64,000 bases of DNA from DASUPK01 sp963774305 (GTDB lineage: Bacteria; Actinomycetota; Thermoleophilia; Solirubrobacterales; 70-9), in assembly GCA_963774305.1 (NCBI GenBank), contig CAVZEM010000007.1:124001-188000 (forward strand), written 5' to 3'. Within the stretch, counting starts at the first letter, position 1. Every line of letters starts with the position of its first letter. Below are positions 38,748 through 47,966 of this stretch, one piece after another. The position numbers and the translations under genes were made by a program. The notes under the pieces are model-generated. The model did not search any database and was not told the origin of the DNA. It was given only the letters and a program-made list of their open reading frames with translations.

Positions 38748-40326
38748 AGACCATCGCCACACCCGCGGCGTCGCAGGCCTCGATCACCTCGGCGTCGCGC
38801 TTGGAGCCTCCGGGCTGGACAACGGCGGTGGCGCCCACGTCGATCGCCTCCTGTGGCCCGTCGGCGAAAGGGAAGAACGCGTCCGAGGCGACCACCGATC
38901 CGGCGAGCAGCGGCTCGGCGTCCGGCCCCCGCGCCTCCTTCGCCTTCTCGATCGACAGCCGAACGGAGTCCACACGGCTCATCTGCCCCGCGCCGATGCC
39001 GAGGGTGGCCCGGTCGCGCGCCAGCACGATCGCGTTGGAGCGCACGTGGCGGCACACCCGCCAAGCGAACAACAGGTCCTCCCACTCCTCCTCGGACGGC
39101 TGTGTCTTCGTGACGACCTCCATCAGCTCCCGAGGCTCGGGTGAGCCGTCGGGGTCCTGGACGAGGATCCCGCCCCGCACCCGCTTGATGTCCGGCTCGA
39201 TTTGGTGGGTGCGCCGTTCGGTGTCCTCGAGGATCCGGATCGCCTCCTTCTGTTGCAAGATCTCCAGCGCGCCTTCCTCATAGGCGGGAGCGATCAGGAC
39301 CTCGATGAATTGCTCGTTCAGGCGCTGGGCGAGAGCCACGTCGACCGGCCGGTTCAGAGCGATCACGCCGCCGAAGGCGGACATCGGATCGCAGGCGAAG
39401 GCCTTTTCGTAGGCCGGCCCGATCTCATCGGCCTCGGCGACCCCGCACGGGTTGTTGTGCTTGACGATCACGCAGCCCGGGCCATCGAGATCCCCGAGCA
39501 GCGTCCGCGCCGAGTTCAGGTCGAGGACGTTGTTGAACGAGAGCGGCTTGCCGTGGAGCTTGGCCACCCGCGAGAGAACGTGCGAGCGCGCCCTCGGCTC
39601 GACGTAGAGCGCGGCCCGCTGATGCGGGTTCTCGCCGTAGGAGAGGTCGATCTCCTTCTCCCAGGCCGTCACCCAGTAGGTCGGCAACTGCTCGTAGCGT
39701 CGCCCGAACCAGCGGCTGATCGCCGCGTCGTAGCGCGCCGTGTACGCGAAGGCCTCGTTGGCCAGCCAGTGCCGGGTCGCGGCGGACAGCTCGCCGGTCT
39801 CCTCGAGCTCGTCGAGCACCGCGTCATAGCTCTCAGGGCGAACGACGACTGCGACGAAGCGATGATTCTTCGCCGCCGCCCGTATCATCGTCGGCCCACC
39901 GACGTCGATGTTCTCGATCGCCTCCTCCTCAGGCACGTCACGTCGAGCGACGGTGCGCTCGAACGGATAGAGGTTGACGCAGACGAGGTCGATCTCCTCG
40001 ATCTCGCGGTCCCTCAGCGTCTCAGCGTGCTCCGGGTTGTCGCGCACGGCGAGGAGCGCCGCATGCAGGTGCGGATGGAGCGTCTTCACCCGCCCGTCGA
40101 GGATCTCCGGGAATCCGGTCAGGTCCTCGACCGGCCGCGCCTCGACGCCCGCTTCGCGGAGCACCGAGAGCGTCCCGCCCGTGGAGATCACCTCGACGCC
40201 CTGCTTCGCGAGGCCGGCGGCGAACTCCGCCACACCCGTCTTGTCGGCGACCGAGATCAGCGCCCGGCGCACCGGCAGCGACTCGCCGGCGGGCTCCGGA
40301 GCGATCTCGGAAGACGGCGTGGACAT
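38719..40326 (-). CDS. purH: Bifunctional AICAR transformylase / IMP cyclohydrolase
   Basis: A 535-residue enzyme for the last two steps to IMP. From ATG at 40326: RRALISVADKTGVAEFAAGL, GVEVISTGGTLSVLREAGVE and TGFPEILDGRVKTLHPHLHA (cyclohydrolase, MGS-like). The transformylase part has DLSYGENPHQRAALYVEPRA, LHGKPLSFNNVLDLNSARTL, CVIVKHNNPCGVAEADEIGP with the catalytic Lys-His, SAFGGVIALNRPVDVALAQR and GIGAGQMSRVDSVRLSIEKA, ending FTKRRHFRH. Longer frames upstream are antisense to purN. It is the last gene of the purine cluster, 13 nt after purN. Confidence 0.96.
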   Translation of the reverse strand: MSTPSSEIAPEPAGESLPVRRALISVADKTGVAEFAAGLAKQGVEVISTGGTLSVLREAGVEARPVEDLTGFPEILDGRVKTLHPHLHAALLAVRDNPEHAETLRDREIEEIDLVCVNLYPFERTVARRDVPEEEAIENIDVGGPTMIRAAAKNHRFVAVVVRPESYDAVLDELEETGELSAATRHWLANEAFAYTARYDAAISRWFGRRYEQLPTYWVTAWEKEIDLSYGENPHQRAALYVEPRARSHVLSRVAKLHGKPLSFNNVLDLNSARTLLGDLDGPGCVIVKHNNPCGVAEADEIGPAYEKAFACDPMSAFGGVIALNRPVDVALAQRLNEQFIEVLIAPAYEEGALEILQQKEAIRILEDTERRTHQIEPDIKRVRGGILVQDPDGSPEPRELMEVVTKTQPSEEEWEDLLFAWRVCRHVRSNAIVLARDRATLGIGAGQMSRVDSVRLSIEKAKEARGPDAEPLLAGSVVASDAFFPFADGPQEAIDVGATAVVQPGGSKRDAEVIEACDAAGVAMVFTKRRHFRH

Positions 40327-40339
40327 GAGAGCGAGTCTA

Positions 40340-40969
40340 TTAACCGTCCGACGGGTCGATGTGGACGAGGCGGGGGTTCTGCTCGTCGATCCGGACCCGG
40401 CCCGCCGCGAGCATTCGGATCGTCTCGGGCAGCAGCGCGTGCTCGGTGGCGTGGATCGCCCTCTCGGTTTCATCCCAGTCGCGGCTCGGCGCGACCGGGA
40501 CGGGCCGCTGGAGGATGATCGGTCCCGAGTCAACCCCCTCGTCGACGAAGTGAACCGTCACCCCGGTGATCTTGGACCCGTGATCGATCGCCTGCTGCAC
40601 GGCATCGATGCCGGGGAAGGCGGGCAGCAGCGCGGGATGGACGTTGATCACCCGGTTGCGGAACCGGGCCACGAACTCGGGTGAGAGCAGCTGCATGTAG
40701 CCGGCGAGCACGACCAGGTCGGGCTCCCGTGCTTCGATCCAATCGCCGAGGGCCTGATCGCGGGCGGCCCGATCGTCGAATTCTGCGGCCGGGAACACAG
40801 CCGTCTCCACCCCCGCCTGCTGCGCCCGCTCGAGCGCCTTCGCGTCGGACTTGTCGGACCCAACCCCGACGACCTCGATCCCCTCCTCCCCGCCGTGCAG
40901 CTGATCGAAGATCGCCTGCAGGTTGGTGCCCCCACCGGAGGCGAGCACGACTATGCGAAACGCCCCCAC
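40340..40969 (-). CDS. purN: Phosphoribosylglycinamide formyltransferase
   Basis: A 209-residue enzyme that formylates GAR with 10-formyl-THF. From GTG at 40969: FRIVVLASGGGTNLQAIFDQ, EVVGVGSDKSDAKALERAQQ, LVVLAGYMQLLSPEFVARF, RVINVHPALLPAFPGIDAVQ with catalytic Asn/His, and KITGVTVHFVDEGVDSGPII with the catalytic Asp. The GTG lies 7 nt past the purF stop. The 61-codon upstream extension of the frame is antisense-like, Ser/Arg-rich and was excluded. Confidence 0.95.
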   Translation of the reverse strand: MGAFRIVVLASGGGTNLQAIFDQLHGGEEGIEVVGVGSDKSDAKALERAQQAGVETAVFPAAEFDDRAARDQALGDWIEAREPDLVVLAGYMQLLSPEFVARFRNRVINVHPALLPAFPGIDAVQQAIDHGSKITGVTVHFVDEGVDSGPIILQRPVPVAPSRDWDETERAIHATEHALLPETIRMLAAGRVRIDEQNPRLVHIDPSDG

Positions 40970-40976
40970 CTCGCGG

Positions 40977-42449
40977 CTAGCGGCTCGCCGGGACGACGGC
41001 GATGTCCTCGAGCGCGAACTTGCCGTTCGCGTTCTCGGGGTTGGCGAGCGGGTACTCGCCCGTGAAGCAGGCGTCGCAGTGCTTCTCGCGCGGGGTGCCG
41101 ACCGCCTCGTAGACGGCGTCCATCGAGAGGTACGCGAGCGAGTCGGCGCCAAGCTCCTCGGCGATCTCCTCGACCGTCCGATCGTGGGCGATCATCTCCT
41201 CGCGCGTCGACATGTCGATCCCGTAATGGCAGGGATGGCGGATCGGCGGCGCCGAGATCCGCAGGTGCACCTCCTTCGCGCCCGCGTCCTTCAGCATCGC
41301 CACGATCTGGCGGGTGGTGTTGCCGCGCACGATGGAGTCGTCGACGACCACAACCCTCTTGCCCGCCACGATCTCGGGAAGCGGGTTGAACTTCATGCGC
41401 AGCCCGTGCTTGCGCAGCTCCTGGCCCGGCTGGATGAACGTTCGCGCGACGTAGCGGTTCTTGATCAGCCCGTCGTCCTTGGGCAGCCCCGCGGCCCGGG
41501 CGAAGCCGTTCGCCATCGGGTTGCCGGAGTCAGGCACGGAGATGACGAGGTCGGCGTCGACGGGAGCCTCCTCGGCCAGCAGCTCGCCCATCCGGCCGCG
41601 GACCTCCTGCAGAACCCGGTTCTCGAGCCTCGAGTCCGGACGCGAGAAGTAGATGTGCTCGAAGACGCACTGGGCGGGACGCTTGCCGGTGATCACCGGC
41701 TTCAGCTCGAGGCCCTTGGCCGTCAGCGACACCATCTCGCCCGGCTGGACCTCGCGGATCATCTGCGCGCCGATGATGTCGAAGGCGCAGCTCTCGGAGG
41801 CGACCACGAAGCATTCCGGGGACCCGTCGCTCGGATTCATCTTGCCGAGGGCCAGCGGCCGGACCCCATGCGGGTCGCGGAATGCGACCACCGCGTGCTT
41901 CGTCATCACGACGGTCGAGTACGCGCCCTCGAGTCGCGGCATCACATCGGCGACCGCGTCCTCGATCCACTCGTCGCCCTCCCCGGCCGTGCGGGAGAGG
42001 AGCGCGGCCATGATCTCGGAGTCCGAGGTCCCGCGCAGCTGCAGCCCCGCCTCGGTGAGCTCGTTGTAGAGCTCGACTGCGTTCGTCAGGTTGCCGTTGT
42101 GGGCGAGAGCCAGCTCGCGGCCGTCGTCGCGCCACACGGGCTGGGCGTTGTCCCAGGCCCCGCCCCCGGTGGTCGAGTAGCGGACGTGACCGATGGCCAT
42201 GTCGCCGGCGAGCGCGCGCAGCTTCTCCTCGTCGAAGACCTGGGAGACGAGGCCGAGCTCGCGCAGCGTGGTGATGTGGCCGCCCTCGCAGGTGGCGATT
42301 CCCGCCGACTCCTGGCCGCGGTGCTGGAGGGCGTAGAGGCCGAAGTAGGACAGACGGGCGACGTCGCGGCCGGGCGCGTACACGCCGAAGACGCCGCACT
42401 CATCGTGCGGGCCATCGCGATCGGGAACGTCGAAACGCGCGTCGTTCAC
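40977..42449 (-). CDS. purF: Amidophosphoribosyltransferase
   Basis: It commits PRPP to purine synthesis. From GTG at 42449 the protein has 490 residues, with a short propeptide (VNDARFDVPDRDGPHDE) before the nucleophile in ECGVFGVYAPGRD. It continues LSYFGLYALQHRGQESAGIA, GHVRYSTTGGGAWDNAQPVW, ALAHNGNLTNAVELYNELTE, ISVPDSGNPMANGFARAAGL, RVVVVDDSIVRGNTTRQIVA (PRPP loop) and RISAPPIRHPCHYGIDMSTR, which holds a cluster-type Cys. The later CDACFTGEYPL is typical of the 4Fe-4S form. The frame runs to 42551, but the shorter start fits the propeptide rule better. Confidence 0.95.
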   Translation of the reverse strand: MNDARFDVPDRDGPHDECGVFGVYAPGRDVARLSYFGLYALQHRGQESAGIATCEGGHITTLRELGLVSQVFDEEKLRALAGDMAIGHVRYSTTGGGAWDNAQPVWRDDGRELALAHNGNLTNAVELYNELTEAGLQLRGTSDSEIMAALLSRTAGEGDEWIEDAVADVMPRLEGAYSTVVMTKHAVVAFRDPHGVRPLALGKMNPSDGSPECFVVASESCAFDIIGAQMIREVQPGEMVSLTAKGLELKPVITGKRPAQCVFEHIYFSRPDSRLENRVLQEVRGRMGELLAEEAPVDADLVISVPDSGNPMANGFARAAGLPKDDGLIKNRYVARTFIQPGQELRKHGLRMKFNPLPEIVAGKRVVVVDDSIVRGNTTRQIVAMLKDAGAKEVHLRISAPPIRHPCHYGIDMSTREEMIAHDRTVEEIAEELGADSLAYLSMDAVYEAVGTPREKHCDACFTGEYPLANPENANGKFALEDIAVVPASR

Positions 42450-42593
42450 GGCTGGAGGAGGTGTCTCAACCTCTGGAGATCGGAGTAGCGGACAGGAGAA
42501 CAGCCCGCACCCGGAGGGTAGCAGCGGCCACGGAGCGGCCAGCGCCCTCAATCCGCCGCAAAATCGCGGGTTTCGGCCCCAGAAGTCGGGCCG

Positions 42594-43907
42594 CTACTTC
42601 TTCTTGGCCTGCTTGACGAGCGTGACCTTGACCTGCAGCGTGTTCGCCACGCCGGCCACGCCGGCTGGGATGAAGTGGATGTAGGTCGTGACCTTCGCCG
42701 TGGCCTTCGCCTTGCGCTTCTTCTTCAGCTGCTTCTTGATCTGCTTGTTGAGCTTCTTCGCCGTCTTGCCGACCGGCTTCACGGCCAGGTTGAAGGAGGA
42801 TGCCTGCGTGACCGTCAGGCCCACCTGCTTTATGGCGGCCGCGGTCGCGTTGACGTCGGGCGGCGTGCTGGTCTGATTCATCGTGATCTGACCCGGGCCC
42901 GAAACCTTGGCGTTGATCGTCGCGGTGCCCTTTTTCTTCTTCTTCGCGATCGAGTTGACCGTGATCTTGTTGGACGGTGCGGCGGCCATCAGGAGGCAGG
43001 TCCCGTTGGGCCCCGAGACCAGGGCCGGGTTCGGCGCGCCGCCACTCAAATTGGCGCGGCCCACGGAGATCGCGGTGCTCATGTTTCCCCAGAAGACGTA
43101 CTGAGGGTTGACCGCAACTCCGCAGAGCACGCCTGGAGGTGTTGCCGCGTTCGGGATGAACGTGTTGTTCGGGGTGCCTCCACCGACCGGCGCGCGCCCG
43201 ATCGCCTGATTGGTCGCGCCCCAGTAGAGGAAGTTCGGGTCGACGGCGATCCCGCAGTTGGCGGCAGCGCTGGGAATGAAGTTCGGCGTGGAGGCCGTGC
43301 CGTCGGCGTTCGCGCGCCCGATCCTCTGACTGAGCCCTGTCTGGAGCCAATAGATGAAGCTCTGATCCGCGGCAATCCCGCAGACGGGATCGGCCCCCGG
43401 GTTGATCGAGGTGGCGCTCGCACCGCTGCCGTCGAGGTTGGCCCGCCCGATCTGATTGGGGGCCGTCCCGGTGTTGACCCAGTAGATGGACGATCCGTTG
43501 ACGGCGATCCCTGCCTGTGGTCCTGGGCCCGCGGCGAAGTTGAGGGGCGCCGAGTTGGGGATGAAGGACGGATTCGCACCGCTGCCGTCGAGGTTGGCCC
43601 GCCCGATCGTGCTGGTCGCCCCGCTTCCCTGGGTCCAGTAGATGAACTTGCTGTCGACCGCCACGGCGTGCGGGTTGCTGAGTCCCCCGATGAAGGAGTT
43701 GTTGGGGCCGGTGCCGTTGATCTTGGCGCGGCCGATCGCGGTCTGGCCGGCGTTCGCCCAGTAGACGAAGTTGGCCTTGGCCAGCGGAGGGAGGATCAGC
43801 AGCGCAATCGTCGCAAGCAGCCCTGCGACGGCGGCGTTGACCGCGGCGCGTCTCCCTCGCGACGCTTGGTTGATTGGACGAGCGTGCAGCACCTGTTCCC
43901 CAAACAC
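42594..43907 (-). CDS. Secreted repeat protein with Lys-rich tail (beta-propeller-like)
   Basis: A 437-residue exported protein. A hydrophobic signal (AAVAGLLATIALLILPPLAK) is followed by about six repeats of roughly 45 residues: an IYW/LYW aromatic strand, an IGRANLDGSG-like turn and an AVDS/GIAVD-type strand. Examples are FVYWANAGQTAIGRAKINGT, IYWTQGSGATSTIGRANLDG and LYWGATNQAIGRAPVGGG. This suggests a beta-propeller. From about 330 a second region has KKKKKGTATINAKVSGPGQI and a very Lys-rich GKTAKKLNKQIKKQLKKKRK, common in cell-surface proteins of this lineage. Function unknown. It lies between purL and purF in the same direction, with 31 nt to purL. Confidence 0.75.
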   Translation of the reverse strand: MFGEQVLHARPINQASRGRRAAVNAAVAGLLATIALLILPPLAKANFVYWANAGQTAIGRAKINGTGPNNSFIGGLSNPHAVAVDSKFIYWTQGSGATSTIGRANLDGSGANPSFIPNSAPLNFAAGPGPQAGIAVNGSSIYWVNTGTAPNQIGRANLDGSGASATSINPGADPVCGIAADQSFIYWLQTGLSQRIGRANADGTASTPNFIPSAAANCGIAVDPNFLYWGATNQAIGRAPVGGGTPNNTFIPNAATPPGVLCGVAVNPQYVFWGNMSTAISVGRANLSGGAPNPALVSGPNGTCLLMAAAPSNKITVNSIAKKKKKGTATINAKVSGPGQITMNQTSTPPDVNATAAAIKQVGLTVTQASSFNLAVKPVGKTAKKLNKQIKKQLKKKRKAKATAKVTTYIHFIPAGVAGVANTLQVKVTLVKQAKKK

Positions 43908-43939
43908 GCCGGAAGCCTACCGGTCGCGGTATTCGCCAA

Positions 43940-46180
43940 TCAGATGCGCTGATCCAGCGAACGCCAGGCGCGTTCCGCGTCGGCGATCGCCACCGAGACG
44001 TCGCGCTCGGCAGCCGCGATCGTGAGTCGGTCGCCCGACACCCGGCCGATCTCGATCGCCTCCACGCCCGCCGCTTCGGCACGTTCCAGCAGCCCCCTCG
44101 CCTGATCATCGCCCGCGGCGAGCACGATCCCGCCGGGGCCCTCGCCGAACAGGCAGGTCTCGCCGGACCCCCCGCGCAGCTCGACCAGCGCATCCAGGTC
44201 GACCTCTATCCCAGTTCCGCTGGCGATCGCCATCTCGGCCAGCGCGCAGGCGAGTCCGCCGTCGCTGACATCGTGGGCGGCCGACGGACTCCAGTCGCGA
44301 ACGATCTCCCGGACCAACGCGAGGGCGGCGTCGACGGACTTGATGTCAGGTTGCGGCAATCCGGCGTCCAGCTCGCCCCGCTGCTTCGCCAGCTCGGAGC
44401 CCGCCAGCGACGGTGCGAAGGGACCGACGAGGATCAGCCGGTCGCCGTCGCTGGGGGCGACCCCCGGTGCCTTCGCCGGGTCGGGCAGCTCCCCCACCAT
44501 CCCGACCACCGGCGTCGGGTAGATCGGGCCGTGCTCGGTCTCGTTGTAGAGGGAGACGTTGCCCCCGACGACCGGCACCCGGAGCGCCAGGCAGGCGTCG
44601 GCCAGGCCGAGCACCGCGCGGTCGAGCTGCCAGGCGATGTTGGGCTTCTCGGGATTGCCGAAGTTGAGGCAGTTGGTCAGCCCGAGTGGCTCGGCGCCGA
44701 CACAGGCCAGGTTCTGGGCGCACTCGAGTACCGCCTCGATCGCCCCGGCGTATGGATCGCAGGCGACCCTGCGCCCGTTGCCGTCGATCGCCACCGCAAT
44801 CGCCCGATCCGACTCGGGAATCATCAAGACAGCCGCGTCCGCAGACTCCGGGCGCCGCACCGTGCGGGACCCGACCACCGAGTCGTACTGCTCGAACGCC
44901 CAGCGCTTCGAGGCGACGTTGGGCGCGCCGAGCAGGGCGAAGAGGATGGCCGACGGGTCGCCGGGATCCGCGGACCGCCCGGCCGTGAGCGCCACCTGCT
45001 CGCCGAGGGTGTCCGAGTTGCCGTACATCCAGTCGTTTGGCTCCTCGGGCTCGAGGTCGTACAGAGGGCATTCGTCGACCAGGGCCGAGACCGGCACGTC
45101 ACCGACCTCCACGCCGTCGTCCAGGACCCTCAGGTGTCCGGTGTCCGTGATCTCTCCGATGGCGGCGGCCCCGGTCTGCCAGCGCTCGCAGGTCGCCACC
45201 ACCTCGTTGAGCCGTGACGGCTCGACCACCGCCAGCATCCGCTCCTGCGACTCCGAGACCATCACCTCGAAGGGCTCGAGGTCGGGCTCCCGGAGGGGCA
45301 CCTTGGAGACGTCGATGTCGATCCCGACCTCGCCCTTCGACGCCATCTCCCCGGCCGAGGAGGTCAGCCCGGCCGCGCCGAGGTCCTGGAGCGAGACGAG
45401 TAATCCGCGCTCCAGCAGCTCCAGGCAGCACTCGAGCAGCTTCGATTCCTCGAAGGGGTCGCCGATCTGGACGCTGGGGCGCTTGCTGTCGTCCCCGGCC
45501 TCGAGCTCCGCCGAGGCGAGCACCGAAGCGCCGCCGATCCCGTCGCGTCCGGTGGACGCGCCCATGATCACCAGGAGGTTCCCGGGGCCGGCGGCCGCGG
45601 AGCGGATCATCGCTTCAGTCCGGGCCAGCCCGACGCACATCGCGTTCACCAGGCAGTTGTGCTCGTACGGTGGCTCGAAGTAGACCTCGCCGCCGACCGT
45701 GGGCACGCCGATCGAGTTGCCGTAGTGGCCGATCCCCGCAACCGCGCCCTCGAAGAGGTAGCGGGAGCGCTCGGAGGAGGGCTCGCCGAAGCGCAGCGAG
45801 TCGAGCACCGCGATCGGCCGCGCGCCGATCGCGAAGACATCGCGGAGGATCCCGCCCACGCCGGTGGCCGCGCCCTGGAACGGCTCGACGGCGCTCGGGT
45901 GGTTGTGCGATTCGACCTTGAAGGCGATGGCGTGGCCGTTGCCGACGTCGACCGCCCCCGCGTTCTCGCCCGGCCCCATCACCACTCGCTCGCCCTCGGT
46001 CGGCAGCCGGCCGAGCAGCTTGCGCGAGTGCTTGTAGGCACAGTGCTCGGACCAGAGCAGCGAGAACATCGCCAGCTCGACGCCGTTCGGGTCGCGGCCG
46101 AGCAGCTCGACGATGCGCTCGTACTCGGAGTCGGTGAGCCCGAGCTCGCGGTGCGGGCTCTCGGAGACGCCCGCGCTCAC
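43940..46180 (-). CDS. purL: Phosphoribosylformylglycinamidine synthase, large subunit
   Basis: A 746-residue small-type PurL that works with PurS and PurQ. It has GLTDSEYERIVELLGRDPNG, LFSLLWSEHCAYKHSRKLLG, GNGHAIAFKVESHNHPSAVE and PFQGAATGVGGILRDVFAIG. Also visible are NSIGVPTVGGEVYFEPPYEH, NLLVIMGASTGRDGIGGASV, LQDLGAAGLTSSAGEMASKG, and a second half with GLTNCLNFGNPEKPNIAWQL and VPVVGGNVSLYNETEHGPIY. ATP-binding residues are conserved. The start is GTG at 46180, overlapping the purQ stop by four bases (GTGA). Confidence 0.96.
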   Translation of the reverse strand: MSAGVSESPHRELGLTDSEYERIVELLGRDPNGVELAMFSLLWSEHCAYKHSRKLLGRLPTEGERVVMGPGENAGAVDVGNGHAIAFKVESHNHPSAVEPFQGAATGVGGILRDVFAIGARPIAVLDSLRFGEPSSERSRYLFEGAVAGIGHYGNSIGVPTVGGEVYFEPPYEHNCLVNAMCVGLARTEAMIRSAAAGPGNLLVIMGASTGRDGIGGASVLASAELEAGDDSKRPSVQIGDPFEESKLLECCLELLERGLLVSLQDLGAAGLTSSAGEMASKGEVGIDIDVSKVPLREPDLEPFEVMVSESQERMLAVVEPSRLNEVVATCERWQTGAAAIGEITDTGHLRVLDDGVEVGDVPVSALVDECPLYDLEPEEPNDWMYGNSDTLGEQVALTAGRSADPGDPSAILFALLGAPNVASKRWAFEQYDSVVGSRTVRRPESADAAVLMIPESDRAIAVAIDGNGRRVACDPYAGAIEAVLECAQNLACVGAEPLGLTNCLNFGNPEKPNIAWQLDRAVLGLADACLALRVPVVGGNVSLYNETEHGPIYPTPVVGMVGELPDPAKAPGVAPSDGDRLILVGPFAPSLAGSELAKQRGELDAGLPQPDIKSVDAALALVREIVRDWSPSAAHDVSDGGLACALAEMAIASGTGIEVDLDALVELRGGSGETCLFGEGPGGIVLAAGDDQARGLLERAEAAGVEAIEIGRVSGDRLTIAAAERDVSVAIADAERAWRSLDQRI

Positions 46181-46848
46181 GCGGTGGCGGCCTGGGGAGC
46201 GCCGGCGAGTGCGCGGAACAGGGCGATCCCGTCGTCGGAACCGGTCAGCGGATCGACGGCGTGCTCGGGATGCGGCATCAGGCCGAGCACGTTCCCCGCC
46301 TCGTTGACAACACCGGCGATGTCGCGGACGCTGCCGTTCGGGTTCTCGCCGGGCGCGTAGCGGAAGGCGATCCGCCCGTCGGCCTCCATCCGGTCAAGAT
46401 CGTCGTCGGGCGCGAAGTAACGGCCGCTCATGTGTTTGATCGGGATCGAGAGGCGCTGTCCTTCGTCGATCGCCGACCCGAACGGACCCGCGAATTCATC
46501 GGCCACCAGGTCGACCTGCCTGCAGATGAAGCGCAGCCCCTCATTCGGAAGCAGCGCGCCGGGCAAAAGCCCCGCCTCGCAGAGGACCTGGAAGCCGTTG
46601 CAGATGCCCAGCACCGGGCCGCCGTCGGCCGCGAACCGGGCCACCGCCTCCATCGCCGGCGAGAACCGCGCGATCGCGCCCGCTCGCAGGTAGTCGCCGT
46701 AGGAGAAGCCGCCGGGCACCACGACTCCGTCCAGCTCGGAGAGGTCGGTCTCCTCATGCCAGACCAGCCTGCCCTCGCCCACCCGCTGCACGGCGGCCAG
46801 GGCGTCGCGCTCGTCGCAGGACCCCGGGAACTGAATGACGCCGATCAC
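46177..46848 (-). CDS. purQ: Phosphoribosylformylglycinamidine synthase, glutaminase subunit
   Basis: A 223-residue class I amidotransferase giving ammonia to PurL. It has IGVIQFPGSCDERDALAAVQ, LDGVVVPGGFSYGDYLRAGA, the nucleophile loop PVLGICNGFQVLCEAGLLPG (Cys), and MPHPEHAVDPLTGSDDG with the catalytic His and Glu. The start is GTG at 46848. It overlaps purS and purL by four bases on each side, so all three PurSQL subunits are translationally coupled. Confidence 0.96.
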   Translation of the reverse strand: MIGVIQFPGSCDERDALAAVQRVGEGRLVWHEETDLSELDGVVVPGGFSYGDYLRAGAIARFSPAMEAVARFAADGGPVLGICNGFQVLCEAGLLPGALLPNEGLRFICRQVDLVADEFAGPFGSAIDEGQRLSIPIKHMSGRYFAPDDDLDRMEADGRIAFRYAPGENPNGSVRDIAGVVNEAGNVLGLMPHPEHAVDPLTGSDDGIALFRALAGAPQAATA

Positions 46849-47069
46849 TGCTCGAGCTCCACCTCGAAGTCCTCGATCAGCGGGTTGGCGAGCAACTTCT
46901 CGCAGAGGTCGTCGAGCTTGCTCGGGTCGTCGGTCTCGAGCTCCACCAGGCGGCCGACGCGGACGTCATGGACGCCCTCGAAGCCGAGTGCCGGCAGGGC
47001 CCGCTCGACCGCCTTCCCCTGCGGGTCGAGGATGCCCTCCTTCGGCCTGATCAGGACCTTGGCCTTCAC
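46845..47069 (-). CDS. purS: Phosphoribosylformylglycinamidine synthase, PurS subunit
   Basis: A 74-residue protein from GTG at 47069; a TTG at 47084 would add five residues. The sequence VKAKVLIRPKEGILDPQGKA, VERALPALGFEGVHDVRVGR and LVELETDDPSKLDDLCEKLL is the PurS ferredoxin-like dimer, which bridges PurQ and PurL. The stop overlaps the purQ GTG (GTGA). Confidence 0.95.
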   Translation of the reverse strand: MKAKVLIRPKEGILDPQGKAVERALPALGFEGVHDVRVGRLVELETDDPSKLDDLCEKLLANPLIEDFEVELEQ

Positions 47070-47111
47070 TCGATCAGCGTACAAGCGGCCGAGGAGCGAC
47101 CCGGTGGGTGG

Positions 47112-47966
47112 TTAGTCCAGTTTGCGGCCTGTGATCTTCCCGAAGGCCTCGACGTACTTGGCCCGCGTGTTCTGCACGACCTCGTCGGGGAGCTCGGGGC
47201 CGGGCTCGGTGTGGTCCCAGCCGATCGAGTCCGAGTAGTCCCGCACGTACTGCTTGTCGAAGGAAGGCTGCGGGCCGCCGGGCTCGTAGCTGTCCGCCGG
47301 CCAGAACCGAGAGGAGTCCGGAGTCAGGACCTCGTCCCCAAGGACGATCTCGGCGCCCGGCGATGATCCGAACTCGAACTTGGTGTCGGCCAGGAGGATG
47401 CCCTTCTCGGCCGCATGGTCGGCACCGCGCTTGTAGATCTCGATCGAGATGCGCCTGAGCTCCTCCATCAGCGGCCGGTTTCCGATCGCCTCGGCGGCGG
47501 TGTCGAAGTCGATGTTCTCGTCGTGCTCGCCGAGCTCCGCTTTGGTGGCGGGGGTGAAGATCGGCTCCGGGAGCTGGTCGGACTCCCGCAGGTCGGCGGG
47601 CAACTCGATCCCGCAGACGGCGCCGGACTCGCGGTACTCCTTCCAGCCCGACCCCGAGAGGTAGCCGCGGACGACGCATTCGACCGGGTACATGTCGAGC
47701 TTCTTCACCCGCATCCCGCGCCCCTCCGCCTCCGGGGGCACCTCCTCGGAGATGAAGTGGTTGGGGACGATCTCGCCGGTCAGCTCGAACCAGAAGAGCG
47801 ACATCTGCGTGAGCACCTTCCCCTTGTCCGGGATCTCGGTGGGCAGGATCACGTCGTAGACGGAGATCCGGTCGGAGGCGACCATGATCAGCTCGTCGCC
47901 GTCCTCGTAGATCTCGCGGACCTTGCCGGAGCCGGCCAGGCGCAGATCGGCGAGGGAGCCCGTCAT
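47112..47966 (-). CDS. purC: Phosphoribosylaminoimidazole-succinocarboxamide synthase
   Basis: A 284-residue SAICAR synthase. From ATG at 47966: LRLAGSGKVREIYEDGDELI, MVASDRISVYDVILPTEIPD, GKVLTQMSLFWFELTGEIVP, YPVECVVRGYLSGSGWKEYR, IFTPATKAELGEHDENIDFD, ILLADTKFEFGSSPGAEIVL and the GDEVLTPDSSRFWPADSYEP end. It overlaps the glutaredoxin-like stop by four bases (ATGA). The frame continues to 48011 without a sensible start. Confidence 0.96.
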   Translation of the reverse strand: MTGSLADLRLAGSGKVREIYEDGDELIMVASDRISVYDVILPTEIPDKGKVLTQMSLFWFELTGEIVPNHFISEEVPPEAEGRGMRVKKLDMYPVECVVRGYLSGSGWKEYRESGAVCGIELPADLRESDQLPEPIFTPATKAELGEHDENIDFDTAAEAIGNRPLMEELRRISIEIYKRGADHAAEKGILLADTKFEFGSSPGAEIVLGDEVLTPDSSRFWPADSYEPGGPQPSFDKQYVRDYSDSIGWDHTEPGPELPDEVVQNTRAKYVEAFGKITGRKLD

